Assembly (NCBI GenBank): GCA_045805265.1
Contig: JBJMLO010000016.1
Coordinates: forward strand, 124,001-188,000
Direction: 5' to 3'
DNA length: 64,000 nucleotides
Origin: JBJMLO01 sp045805265
GTDB lineage: Bacteria; Actinomycetota; UBA4738; JACQTL01
A program made the translations under genes and the position numbers. Below the pieces are notes generated by a model that worked only from the letters and a program-made list of their open reading frames with translations, searched no databases and had not been told where the DNA came from. Positions 23,769-32,867 of the stretch are shown here, piece after piece. The stretch's first letter is position 1; every line of letters starts with the position of its first letter.

Positions 23769-26029
23769 GGAGTCCGGCCGGTGGCGAGACCGTCGGCGGC
23801 GGCGTCACCCCGACGGGCGTCGGCGGCACGCCCGCGGGCGGTACCGCCCGGGGCCGGTGGCGCCGTCCCCGGCAGGCCGAACCGCCGGAGGAATCGGTCC
23901 TGCTGCGGTCCGTCGTCCTGGCGGTGACCGTGCTGTCGGTGATCGCGGTCGCGGCGGCCGGGGCCGTCGACGGGGCGACGATGGCGGCCGCGCTGGTCAT
24001 GATCCCAGTGGGCTCCTACGTCGCCTTCCGGCGCCGGCGCGAGAAGAACGTGCTGCTGAAGCTGGTGCTGGCGGCCGGGCTCATCGCCGCGCTGGCCAGC
24101 TTCATCGAGCGGGCCCGCCTCGCCACCTCGGTCGACGACGCCCGGGTGATGCTGGGCTCGCTGTTCGTGTGGGTCCAGGTCCTGCACAGCTTCGACCTCC
24201 CGCGCCGCCGTGACCTCGCGTTCTCGGTGGCCGCGAGCGTGGTCCTCTTGGCTGAGGCGGGGTCGATCTCGCTCGATGCCCGGTTCGGCCTCTTCCTGCT
24301 GCCGTTTTGTGTGCTCGCCGGGGCCTGGCTGTTCCTGTCCGACCGGGAATCCGGCCGGGCGAGGTCCGTCCCCGCGACGTTCCGGCTCTCGCCGGTCGCT
24401 CACGGCGCGCGGCGGCGCGGCGCACCGGCCCGATCGCTGGCCGGTGCCGCCCTCGCCGCAGCCGTGGCCAGCACGTTCGTGTTCATGTTCACGCCGCACG
24501 TCCCCGGAGGGCGCGTGCTGGCTCCCCCGTTCTCGCTGGTGAACCGGGTAGGCGTTCCGGAGTTCCACGGGGGCGTGGTCAACCCCGACTTCCCCTCCGG
24601 CGGGAGCGGCGGCAGCGCTGGTCCCGACGTCGTCATGGGCACCGGCTATCCGGGCTTCGGCGCGAACGTCGATCTCCGGGTGCGGGGGCACCTGTCCGAC
24701 CGCCTGGTCATGCGGGTCCGGTCGCCCCAGCCGGCCTTCTGGCGGGCTCAGGCCTACGACACGTTCGACGGGACGACGTGGAAGGCGGCCCACCCCGACG
24801 TCACGGAGTTCGGAGCGTCCGACGGGCAGGCCATCGAGCTGTATCCGCCGGGGCCGCCCGTCCCCACCAGGACCGTCCTCCAGACCTTCTTCCTGGTGCG
24901 ACGCCAACCCAACATCGTGTTCGCTGCGGCGAACGCCCGGGTCGTGTACTTCCCGGCGGGGCGCGTGGCGGTCGACCGGTACGGCTCGATCCGCGCGCCG
25001 ATCATCCTCGAGCCCGAGACCGTGTACAGCGTCGTGAGCGAGATCCCCGACGTGACCCCGGACCGGCTCCGCCTCGCACCGGTGCCCGGGCCGTCATCCC
25101 TCCTCTCCGAATACACCCAGCTGCCGGAGGATCTCCCCAGCCGGGTGGTTGAGCTCGCGCACCGCATCACGGACCGCCAGCCCACGACGTACGACAAGGT
25201 CATGGCGGTGCAGACGTGGCTGCAGCGCAACACCGAGTACAACCTCGACATCGCCCCGGACCCGCCCGGAGTCGATGCCGTCGATGAGTTCCTGTTCGTG
25301 CGCCGCCAGGGGTTCTGCGAGCACATCTCCTCGGCCATGGCGATCCTGCTGCGAGCGGTGGGCATCCCGGCCCGGCTCGGCGTGGGCTTCGGCCCCGGCG
25401 ACCACAACCTGCTGACCGGCTACTACGAGGTCCACGAGTCCGACGCCCACGCGTGGGTGGAGGTGCACTACAAGGGGGTGGGGTGGCAGGAGTACGACCC
25501 CACGTTCGGCGTCCCGGCCGCGAGCGGCGGGTTCGGGGTGTCGTTCCTGGCCGGCGAGCTGTTCGGCAAGATCGGCCGGTTCCTGGCCTGGATCGTCCCG
25601 GTACCCGTGCAGGACGCCGCGAAGGCCGTGGGCCGGGCGGTGGCCTCCGCCGGCCGCTCCGCCATCGGGGCCTGGCCGGTCGGGCTGGTCGTCGCGGTCG
25701 GGGCCGCGGCCGTGTGGCTGGCCCGCCGGCGCCGAAGACGCCGGGCCGCCGAACCCACCGGCGCGGCGGCCGCGTTCGAGTCGATGTGCCGGACCTTCGA
25801 CCGCCGCGGCCATCCCCGGTCGCCCGAGCGAACTCCCCGCCGCTACGCGGAGGAGCTGCTGGCGTCCGACCCCGTGGCCCGGGGCGCGGGGATCGAGATC
25901 GAGCGTATCGTCGCTGCCTTCGAACGGGAGCGCTTCGCCGCGCTTCCGCCCGACCCGGGCCAGGTGGCCGGCGCGGTCGAGGCGGCGGCGCGGATTCGAG
26001 AGCTGGCATCGACGCGCCCGGGGTCGTGA
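23765..26029 (+). CDS. Membrane transglutaminase-like protein (TgpA type)
   Basis: A 754-residue protein. After a Gly/Arg-rich start come about five to six transmembrane helices (residues 45-250, DUF3488-like), a long extracytoplasmic region, and the transglutaminase core with R-R-Q-G-F-C-E-H (Cys), S-D-A-H-A-W-V-E-V (His) and Y-D-P-T (Asp), all three catalytic positions present. One more helix near residue 640 precedes a C-terminal DUF4129-like cytoplasmic domain. The GTG overlaps the DUF58 stop (GTGA). Confidence 0.9.
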   Translation: MRSPAGGETVGGGVTPTGVGGTPAGGTARGRWRRPRQAEPPEESVLLRSVVLAVTVLSVIAVAAAGAVDGATMAAALVMIPVGSYVAFRRRREKNVLLKLVLAAGLIAALASFIERARLATSVDDARVMLGSLFVWVQVLHSFDLPRRRDLAFSVAASVVLLAEAGSISLDARFGLFLLPFCVLAGAWLFLSDRESGRARSVPATFRLSPVAHGARRRGAPARSLAGAALAAAVASTFVFMFTPHVPGGRVLAPPFSLVNRVGVPEFHGGVVNPDFPSGGSGGSAGPDVVMGTGYPGFGANVDLRVRGHLSDRLVMRVRSPQPAFWRAQAYDTFDGTTWKAAHPDVTEFGASDGQAIELYPPGPPVPTRTVLQTFFLVRRQPNIVFAAANARVVYFPAGRVAVDRYGSIRAPIILEPETVYSVVSEIPDVTPDRLRLAPVPGPSSLLSEYTQLPEDLPSRVVELAHRITDRQPTTYDKVMAVQTWLQRNTEYNLDIAPDPPGVDAVDEFLFVRRQGFCEHISSAMAILLRAVGIPARLGVGFGPGDHNLLTGYYEVHESDAHAWVEVHYKGVGWQEYDPTFGVPAASGGFGVSFLAGELFGKIGRFLAWIVPVPVQDAAKAVGRAVASAGRSAIGAWPVGLVVAVGAAAVWLARRRRRRRAAEPTGAAAAFESMCRTFDRRGHPRSPERTPRRYAEELLASDPVARGAGIEIERIVAAFERERFAALPPDPGQVAGAVEAAARIRELASTRPGS

Positions 26030-26065
26030 CCCGAGCCCCGCACGGGTGCAGATGGGAGGGATGAC

Positions 26066-26857
26066 GTGCTGCTCGAGAACAAGAACGCCGTGATCTACGG
26101 GGGGGGCGGCGCAATCGGCGGCGCCGTGGCCCGCGCCTTCGCCAGGGAGGGCGCGAGTGTATTCCTCGCCGGGCGCACGCTCGCGACGCTCGACGCGGTG
26201 GCCGGGGAGATCTCCGCCGGAGGAGGACAGGCCGAGACCGCCCGGGTCGACGCACTCGACGCGGAGGCGGTCGACCGGCACGCCGACGCCGTGGCCGGGA
26301 AGGCCGGCGGCATCGACGTGTCCTTCAACACCATCGGCCACGGGGACGTCCATGGAGCGCCCCTGGTCGAGATGCCGTTCGAGGACTTCGTCCGGCCGAT
26401 CTCGAACGCCATGCGCTCGAACTTCCTGACCGCCCGCGCGGCCGCTCGGCACATGCTCAAGCGGGGATCGGGCGTGATCCTGGCGATCACCGCGTCCACC
26501 GCCCGGCAGTCGATTCCCGAGATCGGCGGCACCGGGGTGACGTTCGACGCCATCGAGAGCCTCTGCCGGCAGTGGGCGTGCGAGCTCGGACCGCACGGGA
26601 TCCGGGTCCTGTGGCTGCAGACGACCGGCCTCCCGGAGGCCCTCGCCAACATCGACCGCTTCCCCGACTACGGCACCGGCCATCCCGAAGGGATGACGCG
26701 CGAGGAGCTCGTCTCCTGGATGCGGGACAGGACGATGCTGCGCCGGCTCACGACCCTCGCCGAGATCGGGCGGGTCGCCGCCTTCGTGGCGTCGGATCAG
26801 GCCGGCGCCATGACCGCGACCGCGGCGAACATCACCTGCGGCGCGGTCCCGGGCTGA
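26066..26857 (+). CDS. SDR-fold protein lacking the YxxxK catalytic pair
   Basis: A 263-residue Rossmann protein. The dinucleotide loop is Y-G-G-G-G-A-I-G-G-A-V-A (11-22) and the N-T-I-G position of the SDR fold follows the fourth strand. The catalytic serine region I-T-A-S-T is kept (S144), but the Y-x-x-x-K motif reads F160-D-A-I-E164. It may be a binding protein or catalyse a different reaction. A GGGAGGG site precedes the GTG start. No operon partner. Confidence 0.72.
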   Translation: MLLENKNAVIYGGGGAIGGAVARAFAREGASVFLAGRTLATLDAVAGEISAGGGQAETARVDALDAEAVDRHADAVAGKAGGIDVSFNTIGHGDVHGAPLVEMPFEDFVRPISNAMRSNFLTARAAARHMLKRGSGVILAITASTARQSIPEIGGTGVTFDAIESLCRQWACELGPHGIRVLWLQTTGLPEALANIDRFPDYGTGHPEGMTREELVSWMRDRTMLRRLTTLAEIGRVAAFVASDQAGAMTATAANITCGAVPG

Positions 26858-26990
26858 GCTCGCCGGAGCTCCGCGGCGTCGCGACTCTTCGCAGGCTCAC
26901 AGGTGGGTCTGACCGTCGTCCATGCCCCGCCACCGATCATCCGTCTCGGAAGCGGCGAACGGATCGCCGCCGGAGACGAAGGAGATGCGG

Positions 26991-27461
26991 ATGGACGGCA
27001 GGGAAACGATGGAGCGGCATGTGCCGGCACGGCCTCCGAGGCGGCGGCGGCTGGCCGCGGTCGGCCTCGTCGCGAGCGGCCTGCTCGCAGGCGGGATCAT
27101 CGCCGGGGCGAACATCGCCAGCGCGGACAGCAATTCGTCGACGCCAGCATCGAGGACGGCCGCCTCGAACCGGCCCGCGAACCCGGCCACGGTGAACCAC
27201 GGTCCGGGCGAGACGCTCCTCACCGGCGGGACGGCCGCCAAGGTGAGGACGGCCGCGCTCGACGCGGTCCCCGGCGGCACGATCATCCGGGTGGAGACGG
27301 ACTCGGCCGGCTCGCCGTACGAGGCCCACGTGCGCAAGGCCGACGGCTCCATCGTCACCGTGAAGGTCGACGCGAGCTTCCACGTGACGAGCACGGACTC
27401 AGGCTTCGGGGGCGGAGGGCCGGGAGCTCCCGCTTCGAGCGGACAGGGAACGGGCGCCTGA
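26991..27461 (+). CDS. Secreted or membrane-anchored PepSY-like small protein
   Basis: A 156-residue protein with an Arg-rich start, one hydrophobic segment (about 20-42, ending A-S-A, a possible signal-peptidase site), a Ser/Thr/Asn/Pro linker and a C-terminal domain of about 60 residues (T-A-A-K-V-R-T-A-A-L, then I-I-R-V-E-T-D ... Y-E-A-H-V ... I-V-T-V-K-V-D). This helix-strand-strand layout resembles PepSY domains, known as protease inhibitors or propeptides. ATG 26991 sits 6 bases past AAGGAG. Followed by a strong hairpin. Confidence 0.65.
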   Translation: MDGRETMERHVPARPPRRRRLAAVGLVASGLLAGGIIAGANIASADSNSSTPASRTAASNRPANPATVNHGPGETLLTGGTAAKVRTAALDAVPGGTIIRVETDSAGSPYEAHVRKADGSIVTVKVDASFHVTSTDSGFGGGGPGAPASSGQGTGA

Positions 27462-27477
27462 TCCAAGCCCCTGCGGT

Positions 27478-27507
27478 CGAGGGCCCGGCTCCCCAGCCGG
27501 GCCCTCG
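27478..27507. terminator. Bidirectional terminator-like hairpin
   Basis: A perfect 13-bp stem, CGAGGGCCCGGCT against its complement, with a CCCC loop. It lies between two convergent genes (PepSY-like and AAA ATPase). No T-tract, as is common in high-GC genomes. Confidence 0.65.
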
Positions 27508-27532
27508 GCGCTGGGCAGATTGACCCACTCGG

Positions 27533-28429
27533 CTACGTCGTTCCAGTGACCAGCTCGCGCCGGACCTTCTCCAGGTCCTGCTGGTACTTGAGCAGCAGCG
27601 GCAGCGTCTCGACCGCCACCTCGGAGTCGACGTGGTCGATCCCCAGAAGCAGCAGCGTGCGCGCCCAGTCGAGCGTCTCCGACACCGACGGCGCCTTCTT
27701 GAGGTCGAAGCCCCGGATGGTCCGGACGACGCGGGCGATCTGCTCGGCGAACCCGGAGTCGATGTCCGGGACGCGTGCGAGGATGATCTCCCGCTCCCGC
27801 TCGATCGTCGGGTAGTCCATCGGGAGGAACAGGCACCGGCGCTTGAGCGCCTCCGACAGCTCGCGCGTGTTGTTCGACGTCAGGACCACGAGGGGGGTGT
27901 TGCTGGCCCGGATCGTCCCGAGCTCCGGGATCGACACCTGCCAGTCCGACAGGATCTCGAGCAGCAGCGCCTCTGTCTCCACCTCCAGTCGGTCGATCTC
28001 GTCGATCAGCAGCACCACCGGGGACGGAGAGCGGATGGCGGACAGCAGCGGCCTCGAGAGCAGGAAATCCTCCGTGAAGATGTCCTCCTCCACCTGCTGC
28101 CACTCGCGGTCGCCCGAGTCGGCCTGGATCCGCAGGAGCTGCTTCTTGTAGTTCCACTCGTACAGCGCTTTGGCTTCGTCCAGGCCCTCGTAGCACTGCA
28201 GGCGGATCAGCGGGCGAGCGGTGGCGGCGGCGAGGGCCTTGGCCAGCTCGGTCTTTCCGACGCCGGCCGGCCCCTCGCACAGCACGGGCTTGCCCAATCG
28301 GCCCGCCAGGAAGACGGTCACCGCGAGCGGCGGGTCGGCGAGATAGTCCACGTCCCGAAGCCGTTCGATGACGTCCTCGGGAGACGCGAAGGCCGCCGCA
28401 GGATCCTCGTGTTCCATGGCTGCCTTCAT
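27533..28429 (-). CDS. CoxD-like AAA ATPase (MoxR clade)
   Basis: A 298-residue AAA protein: Walker A G-P-A-G-V-G-K-T-E-L-A-K near residues 51-62, Walker B V-V-L-L-I-D-E-I-D-R, sensor-1 L-T-S-N-N-T-R-E-L, and an arginine finger in L-K-R-R-C. The I-R-L-Q-C-Y-E-G-L-D and Y-E-W-N-Y-K-K-Q segments are hallmarks of the CoxD group, which helps mature metalloenzymes such as CO dehydrogenase with a VWA partner (CoxE). A CoxE-like protein is encoded at 35.9 kb, on the far side of the hydroquinone operon. Starts at 28429 or 28417 are both possible. Confidence 0.85.
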   Translation of the reverse strand: MKAAMEHEDPAAAFASPEDVIERLRDVDYLADPPLAVTVFLAGRLGKPVLCEGPAGVGKTELAKALAAATARPLIRLQCYEGLDEAKALYEWNYKKQLLRIQADSGDREWQQVEEDIFTEDFLLSRPLLSAIRSPSPVVLLIDEIDRLEVETEALLLEILSDWQVSIPELGTIRASNTPLVVLTSNNTRELSEALKRRCLFLPMDYPTIEREREIILARVPDIDSGFAEQIARVVRTIRGFDLKKAPSVSETLDWARTLLLLGIDHVDSEVAVETLPLLLKYQQDLEKVRRELVTGTT

Positions 28430-28634
28430 GGTCCCATCCCGGGCGGTCGCCCGGACACCGGGTCGGGTTCGCCCCCCGAGCGGCCGCTCCCCCGCTTCGC
28501 CGCCTCTTCCGACGAGGGCGCCGGTTCCACTCGGACGCGGAGCCGAGTCGGAAAGAACCGGAGATTCCACCTGTCCATCACCGTTCACCGGACCCGCTCC
28601 CTGAGATGCGGCCGCCGGAACGGGGCCGCCGGAA

Positions 28635-28653
28635 CGCCGCGCCCTGCGCGGCG
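28635..28653 (-). terminator. Hairpin directly after macA
   Basis: CGCCGCG and CGCGGCG form a 7-bp stem with a 5-base loop, just past the macA stop in the direction of transcription. Confidence 0.45.
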
Positions 28654-28654
28654 C

Positions 28655-29770
28655 TCAGCTCGTGCCGATCGTCTGCCGGTCCGCGTCACCCCCCTCCGGC
28701 CAGGCACCCGTGCTCGACGGGGGCCGGCCGTGGAACGCGTCGTCGAGGATGGACCGAACGGCGGACACGTCCACGGGGCGTGGGTTCCACACGGGGGTCT
28801 CGAGCGCCAGGCGGGCTGCCTCGCCGAGGTTCGCCTCGTCGAACCCCAGCTCGCGGAGGCTGGTCGGGGCGCCGACCGCCGCTGCGAAGTCGAACAGTCC
28901 CTGGGCGACGTCCTCCGCCCCCAGGGCTCGCTCGGCCCGGGCCAGGGCCTCGGGAGCGGCCGGCCGGTTGAAGCCGGCGACGTGAGGGAGGACGACCGAG
29001 TTCACGTCGCCGTGCTGCAGGCCGTACGTGCCGCCCAGGACGTGGCAGATCCGGTGGTGCAGCGCCATGCCGACCACGGCGAGCGTCGCGCCGGCCAGGT
29101 ACGCGCCGTACAGCGCCTCGCCGCGTGCCTCGAGGTCCGCGGGCGCGCGGACCGCGGCCGGGATCCCCCGGGCCAGGGCCCGGATGGCCTCCTCGGCCAT
29201 GAGTGACGTGATGGGGTTCGCGTCGCGCGCGTACAGGCCCTCGACGCAGTGCGCGAGGGCGTTCATCCCGCTCGCCGCGGTGACCGGCGGCGGCAGGGAA
29301 ACCGTGAGCTCGGGGTCGTAGATCACGGTCCTGGGCAGGACCCGGACGTCGCGGCCAGTCCGCTTCAGGCCGTCCGACGTGATCCCGTAGATGGGGGTCA
29401 TCTCCGAGCCCGCGTACGTGGTGGGGATCGCGAGGGTGGAGGCGCCGCTCTCCAGCGCGATGGCCTTGCCGAACCCCGTCGTCGAGCCGCCGCCCACCGT
29501 GACGACGCAGTCGGCGCCGCTGCGCCCGGCGGCGGCGCGCGCCGACGCCACCGCCTCGATGGGGACGTGCTGCTGCACGTCGGAGAACACGGCGCCGAAG
29601 CGCTCCCCCAGCTCCTCGGCCAGCTCGTCGGCGACGGGCTTGGTGGCGGGGTCGGTGACGATCAGCACCCGGGTCGCGCCGAGGCGCTCGACCTCCTCGG
29701 GGAGGCGGTCGCGGGAACCGGCCCCGAACACGACGCGCCCCGGCAGGGCATCGTGGGTGAACGGCCTCAT
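28655..29770 (-). CDS. macA: Maleylacetate reductase (iron-containing alcohol dehydrogenase fold)
   Basis: Reduces maleylacetate to 3-oxoadipate with NAD(P)H, the last step before the oxoadipate CoA route. The 371-residue protein has the nucleotide motif V-G-G-G-S-T-T-G-F-G-K-A, then I-P-T-T-Y-A-G-S-E-M-T, and A-L-A-H-C-V-E near residue 170, all typical of maleylacetate reductases rather than classical alcohol dehydrogenases. In the 4-hydroxyacetophenone and 4-nitrophenol clusters the equivalent gene is hapF/pnpF, following the semialdehyde dehydrogenase as here. Last gene of the hydroquinone operon. Confidence 0.92.
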   Translation of the reverse strand: MRPFTHDALPGRVVFGAGSRDRLPEEVERLGATRVLIVTDPATKPVADELAEELGERFGAVFSDVQQHVPIEAVASARAAAGRSGADCVVTVGGGSTTGFGKAIALESGASTLAIPTTYAGSEMTPIYGITSDGLKRTGRDVRVLPRTVIYDPELTVSLPPPVTAASGMNALAHCVEGLYARDANPITSLMAEEAIRALARGIPAAVRAPADLEARGEALYGAYLAGATLAVVGMALHHRICHVLGGTYGLQHGDVNSVVLPHVAGFNRPAAPEALARAERALGAEDVAQGLFDFAAAVGAPTSLRELGFDEANLGEAARLALETPVWNPRPVDVSAVRSILDDAFHGRPPSSTGAWPEGGDADRQTIGTS

Positions 29771-29791
29771 GCAGGCCTCACTCCGGACTCC

Positions 29792-30277
29792 TCATCCGAG
29801 TGGGCGTGAGGCGTCGCGCCCTCCCTCGGCGAGCCACGGGTACCGGTCGGTGTCGAGCCCGGCGTAGTCGGGGTCGAGGTAGATGAAGCACCGCTGGATC
29901 AGGAAGTCGCGGACCTCGAACACGTCGCACCAACGGCCCGCATGCGTGACCCCCGCCCGCCACTCACCGTCGACGTGCTCCCCGGAGCTCGTTCCCTCGA
30001 CGGCGAATAGGTCGGAGCCGGTCATGATCCAGTTGAAGTCCGCGTAGTTGTGCTTGATGGACTTGTAGCGGGCCCCGACGTCGCCGAACATGCGCCCGAT
30101 CTGGTCCTTGCCCTCGGCGAGGCCCCACTTCGGAAAGTACACCTGGGCGTCGTCGGCGAAGAGGTCGAGGATGCTGCCGCCCGTCGACGTGGTGCCGCCG
30201 TTGTCGAACGCCTTCAGATACTCGAGCGCCACCGACTTGCGCTGCTCGTCGGTCATGATCACCTTCGCGACCGCCAT
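29792..30277 (-). CDS. SnoaL/NTF2-like protein in the hydroquinone operon
   Basis: A 161-residue cone-fold protein (NTF2/SnoaL superfamily): a helical start (R-K-S-V-A-L-E-Y-L-K-A-F-D-N), D-L-F-A-D-D-A-Q-V-Y-F-P, then antiparallel strands ending F-L-I-Q-R-C-F-I-Y-L-D-P-D-Y-A-G. Members include isomerases, hydratases and binding proteins, so the reaction is open. It lies between hapE and macA, 13 bases from the former, and so probably handles a ring-cleavage product such as 4-hydroxymuconate/maleylacetate tautomers. This last point is inference. Confidence 0.75.
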   Translation of the reverse strand: MAVAKVIMTDEQRKSVALEYLKAFDNGGTTSTGGSILDLFADDAQVYFPKWGLAEGKDQIGRMFGDVGARYKSIKHNYADFNWIMTGSDLFAVEGTSSGEHVDGEWRAGVTHAGRWCDVFEVRDFLIQRCFIYLDPDYAGLDTDRYPWLAEGGRDASRPLG

Positions 30278-30290
30278 CGCACCCTCCCTC

Positions 30291-31757
30291 TTACGGACGC
30301 GGGTACCAGACTGGGAGGTCGGCGTCGACGTTCACCCATACCGACCGGGCGTCCGTGTACTCCTGCATCGCCTCGAAGCCCATCTCCCGGCCGTAGCCGG
30401 AGTTCCGGATGCCCCCGAACGGGGAGCCCGGGTTCACCCGCTTGTAGGAGTTGATCCACACCATCCCGCTCTCGAGCGCGTGGGCCGTCCGGTGGGCCCG
30501 GGCCAGGTCGCGGGTCCACAGGCCCGCGCCGAGGCCGTACTCCGTCGAGTTGGCGATCTCGAGCGCCTCGGCCTCGTCCCGGAACGTCGTGACCGTGGCG
30601 AACGGGCCGAAGACCTCCTCGCGGCACACGCGGTCCTCCGGTCCGGCCCGGACCACGGTGGGCTCGAAGTAGCAGCCAGCCCGGAGCGCCGGGTCATCCG
30701 GGGCCTTGCCGCCGGTGAGCACCTCGCCCCCCTCGTCCAGCGCGATCTTCACGTAGCCCATCACGCGGTCGCGGTGCTCGGGCGACGTCAGCGGCCCCAT
30801 CTCGGTCTCGGGGTCGAGCGGGTCGCCGATGCGGATGGACCGCGCCAGCTCGACGAACCGCTCGGTGAACTCCTCCGCGATCGAGTCCTGCAGCAGAAGC
30901 CGGGACCCCGCGATGCAGGCCTGTCCCTGGTTGTGGAAGATCGCGAACGCGGACCCGTTGACGGCCGCGGGCAGCGAGGCGTCCTCGAAGACGATGTTGG
31001 CGCCCTTGCCACCCAGCTCCAGCTGGACCCGCTTCAGGTTGCCGGCCGACGCGACGACGATGCGCCGCCCGACCTCCGTCGACCCCGTGAACGCGATCTT
31101 CTGCACCCGGGGGTGCCCCGCGAGGTGAGCCCCGGCCACGTCCCCGAACCCCGGCACCATGTTCACCACGCCCGGAGGGAACCCCACGTCGACCATGAGC
31201 TCCGCCATCCGGAGCGAGGACAGAGGGGTGAGCTCCGCCGGCTTGAACACGACGGTGTTCCCGGCGGCGAGCGCCGGGCCCATCTTCCAGCTGGTGAACA
31301 TCAGCGGGAAGTTCCAGGGAACGATCTGGCCCACGACGCCGACGGGCTGACGCCGCACGTAATTGAGGAACCCCGGCTCGACGGGGACGACGGTCCCCTG
31401 CAGCTTGTCGGCCATGCCGCCGAAGTACCGGAATGTCGCCGCGGTCCGGGGGACGTCGAGGCGGCCCGAGTCCCGGATGGGGTGGCCGGTGTCGGTCGAC
31501 TCCAGGCGGGCCAGCTCCTCCGCGTGCGCCTCGACCGCGTCGGCCAGCCTCAGGAGCAGCCGGCCGCGCTCGGACGCCTGGGTCGCGCTCCATGACGGGA
31601 ACGCCGCGTGCGCGGCATCCACGGCGCGGTCGATGTCGACCGGCCTCGCCTCGGCGACGTCGGCGAGCTTCGACCCGTCGTGCGGGTCGAACACCTCGAA
31701 GGTCCGGCCCTCGAGTCCGCTGACGAACTCGCCGCCGATGAACAGCCTGTCCTGCAC
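30291..31757 (-). CDS. hapE: 4-hydroxymuconic semialdehyde dehydrogenase (aldehyde dehydrogenase family)
   Basis: Expected to oxidise 4-hydroxymuconic semialdehyde, the product of hydroquinone ring cleavage, to maleylacetate. The 488-residue protein has N149 (P-W-N-F), E248 (L-E-L-G-G-K) and C281 (G-Q-A-C) as catalytic set, and the coenzyme loop F-T-G-S-T-E-V-G. Aldehyde dehydrogenase identity is certain; the substrate is assigned from position in a hapC-hapD-hapE-macA order. The GTG at 31757 follows AAGGGGGG; the frame stays open through hapD but that is run-through. Confidence 0.88.
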   Translation of the reverse strand: MQDRLFIGGEFVSGLEGRTFEVFDPHDGSKLADVAEARPVDIDRAVDAAHAAFPSWSATQASERGRLLLRLADAVEAHAEELARLESTDTGHPIRDSGRLDVPRTAATFRYFGGMADKLQGTVVPVEPGFLNYVRRQPVGVVGQIVPWNFPLMFTSWKMGPALAAGNTVVFKPAELTPLSSLRMAELMVDVGFPPGVVNMVPGFGDVAGAHLAGHPRVQKIAFTGSTEVGRRIVVASAGNLKRVQLELGGKGANIVFEDASLPAAVNGSAFAIFHNQGQACIAGSRLLLQDSIAEEFTERFVELARSIRIGDPLDPETEMGPLTSPEHRDRVMGYVKIALDEGGEVLTGGKAPDDPALRAGCYFEPTVVRAGPEDRVCREEVFGPFATVTTFRDEAEALEIANSTEYGLGAGLWTRDLARAHRTAHALESGMVWINSYKRVNPGSPFGGIRNSGYGREMGFEAMQEYTDARSVWVNVDADLPVWYPRP

Positions 31758-31813
31758 CGACCCCCCTTCGTCCTTCTCGATTCGAGCCGGGGCGCGGGCC
31801 CCCGGACCCCCAG

Positions 31814-32806
31814 TTAGAACTCGACCGCGACCGGCGGGAGCTTCCCGGAGGACAGCAGCTCGGGCAGGTCCGGGTTGGCGTTCTCCCACACGAGCAGCAT
31901 CGACCGCTTGGGCGCGTACCCCTGGTGGCGGATGTCGGCCGGCATGGACGCGACGTCGCCCGGCTTCATCACGACGTTCGCGCGGGCCCTCCCCGTGTCG
32001 CGGTCCTCGACGTTCCACCAGATCTCGTCGGAGAGCTGGATGAACCATTCCACGCGGTCGTTGCCGTGGATGATCGGCAGGATGTACTCCTCCGTGGTCG
32101 GGCACGCCAGGCTGTCCTTGCACGCCGCCACGACCGACGGGTTCCACGTGACGTCGGAACGGGACAGGTAGGCGAACAGGTTGAATGCCGCCACCTCGTC
32201 CTCGAACCCGGGCTCGGGGTTCACATCGGGTTCGTCCTGGGCGACGTCCAGGAAGTGCCGGTTGATCGGGAACCCGCTCTCGTCGCTGCGGATCTGCTCG
32301 TCGCCCGGCACGCCGACCATGCGCTGCGCGGTGACGCGGTGGCGCGTGATGGCCCTGCGGTTGTCGCCGTGCTTCGGGCCGAACGCGCTGCCGGTCTCCG
32401 TCGGGCTGGCGAACGGGTCGAAACCCTCGTTCGTCCAGTCGTCGAGCATGGCCTTGAACGTCCCCCCGATCAGCTCGGTCGGGAAGTTCTCCAGGTGGTC
32501 CAGCTCGGCCTTGCGGTAGGCGTCGTTGTACCGGCCGGCGAACAGGTCCACGGTGCCGTAGTGGTTGACCGTCCCCACCACGCCGTCGAAGTTCACGATG
32601 CCGTAGAAGAACTGCCAGGCGACGTCGCGCTGCAGGGCCTTCAGGAACGAGTCGGCCGACATCACGTGGCTGCCGGTCGGCCACCGGACGTAGACGAAGT
32701 ACTCGTTGCGCGAGAACTCGAACTCGCCGAGGCGGAACGTGCGGTACCCCTCGGCGTTCGGCTCGCTCGCGTCGACCTCGACTCCGGGAACGGTCTCGAC
32801 GGTCAT
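31814..32806 (-). CDS. hapD: Hydroquinone 1,2-dioxygenase, large (catalytic) subunit
   Basis: A 330-residue cupin-like protein, the expected size of HapD/PnpD. Hydroquinone dioxygenases open the ring of hydroquinone with O2 and Fe(II). The motif H247-G-N249-D-R-V-E253 plus H294, 47 residues later, reproduces the His/Asn/Glu/His ligand set and spacing I recall for the PnpCD crystal structure. The neighbours are the small subunit upstream and the semialdehyde dehydrogenase downstream, in the same order as in Pseudomonas 4-hydroxyacetophenone and 4-nitrophenol gene clusters. Cytosolic. Start ATG 32806 follows GAGGAGG. Confidence 0.9.
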   Translation of the reverse strand: MTVETVPGVEVDASEPNAEGYRTFRLGEFEFSRNEYFVYVRWPTGSHVMSADSFLKALQRDVAWQFFYGIVNFDGVVGTVNHYGTVDLFAGRYNDAYRKAELDHLENFPTELIGGTFKAMLDDWTNEGFDPFASPTETGSAFGPKHGDNRRAITRHRVTAQRMVGVPGDEQIRSDESGFPINRHFLDVAQDEPDVNPEPGFEDEVAAFNLFAYLSRSDVTWNPSVVAACKDSLACPTTEEYILPIIHGNDRVEWFIQLSDEIWWNVEDRDTGRARANVVMKPGDVASMPADIRHQGYAPKRSMLLVWENANPDLPELLSSGKLPPVAVEF

Positions 32807-32867
32807 GGCGCTTCCTCCTCGTCCCGCATCGCGCGTCCTTCCAACTCGAGCGCTTCCTGATGTGGCC

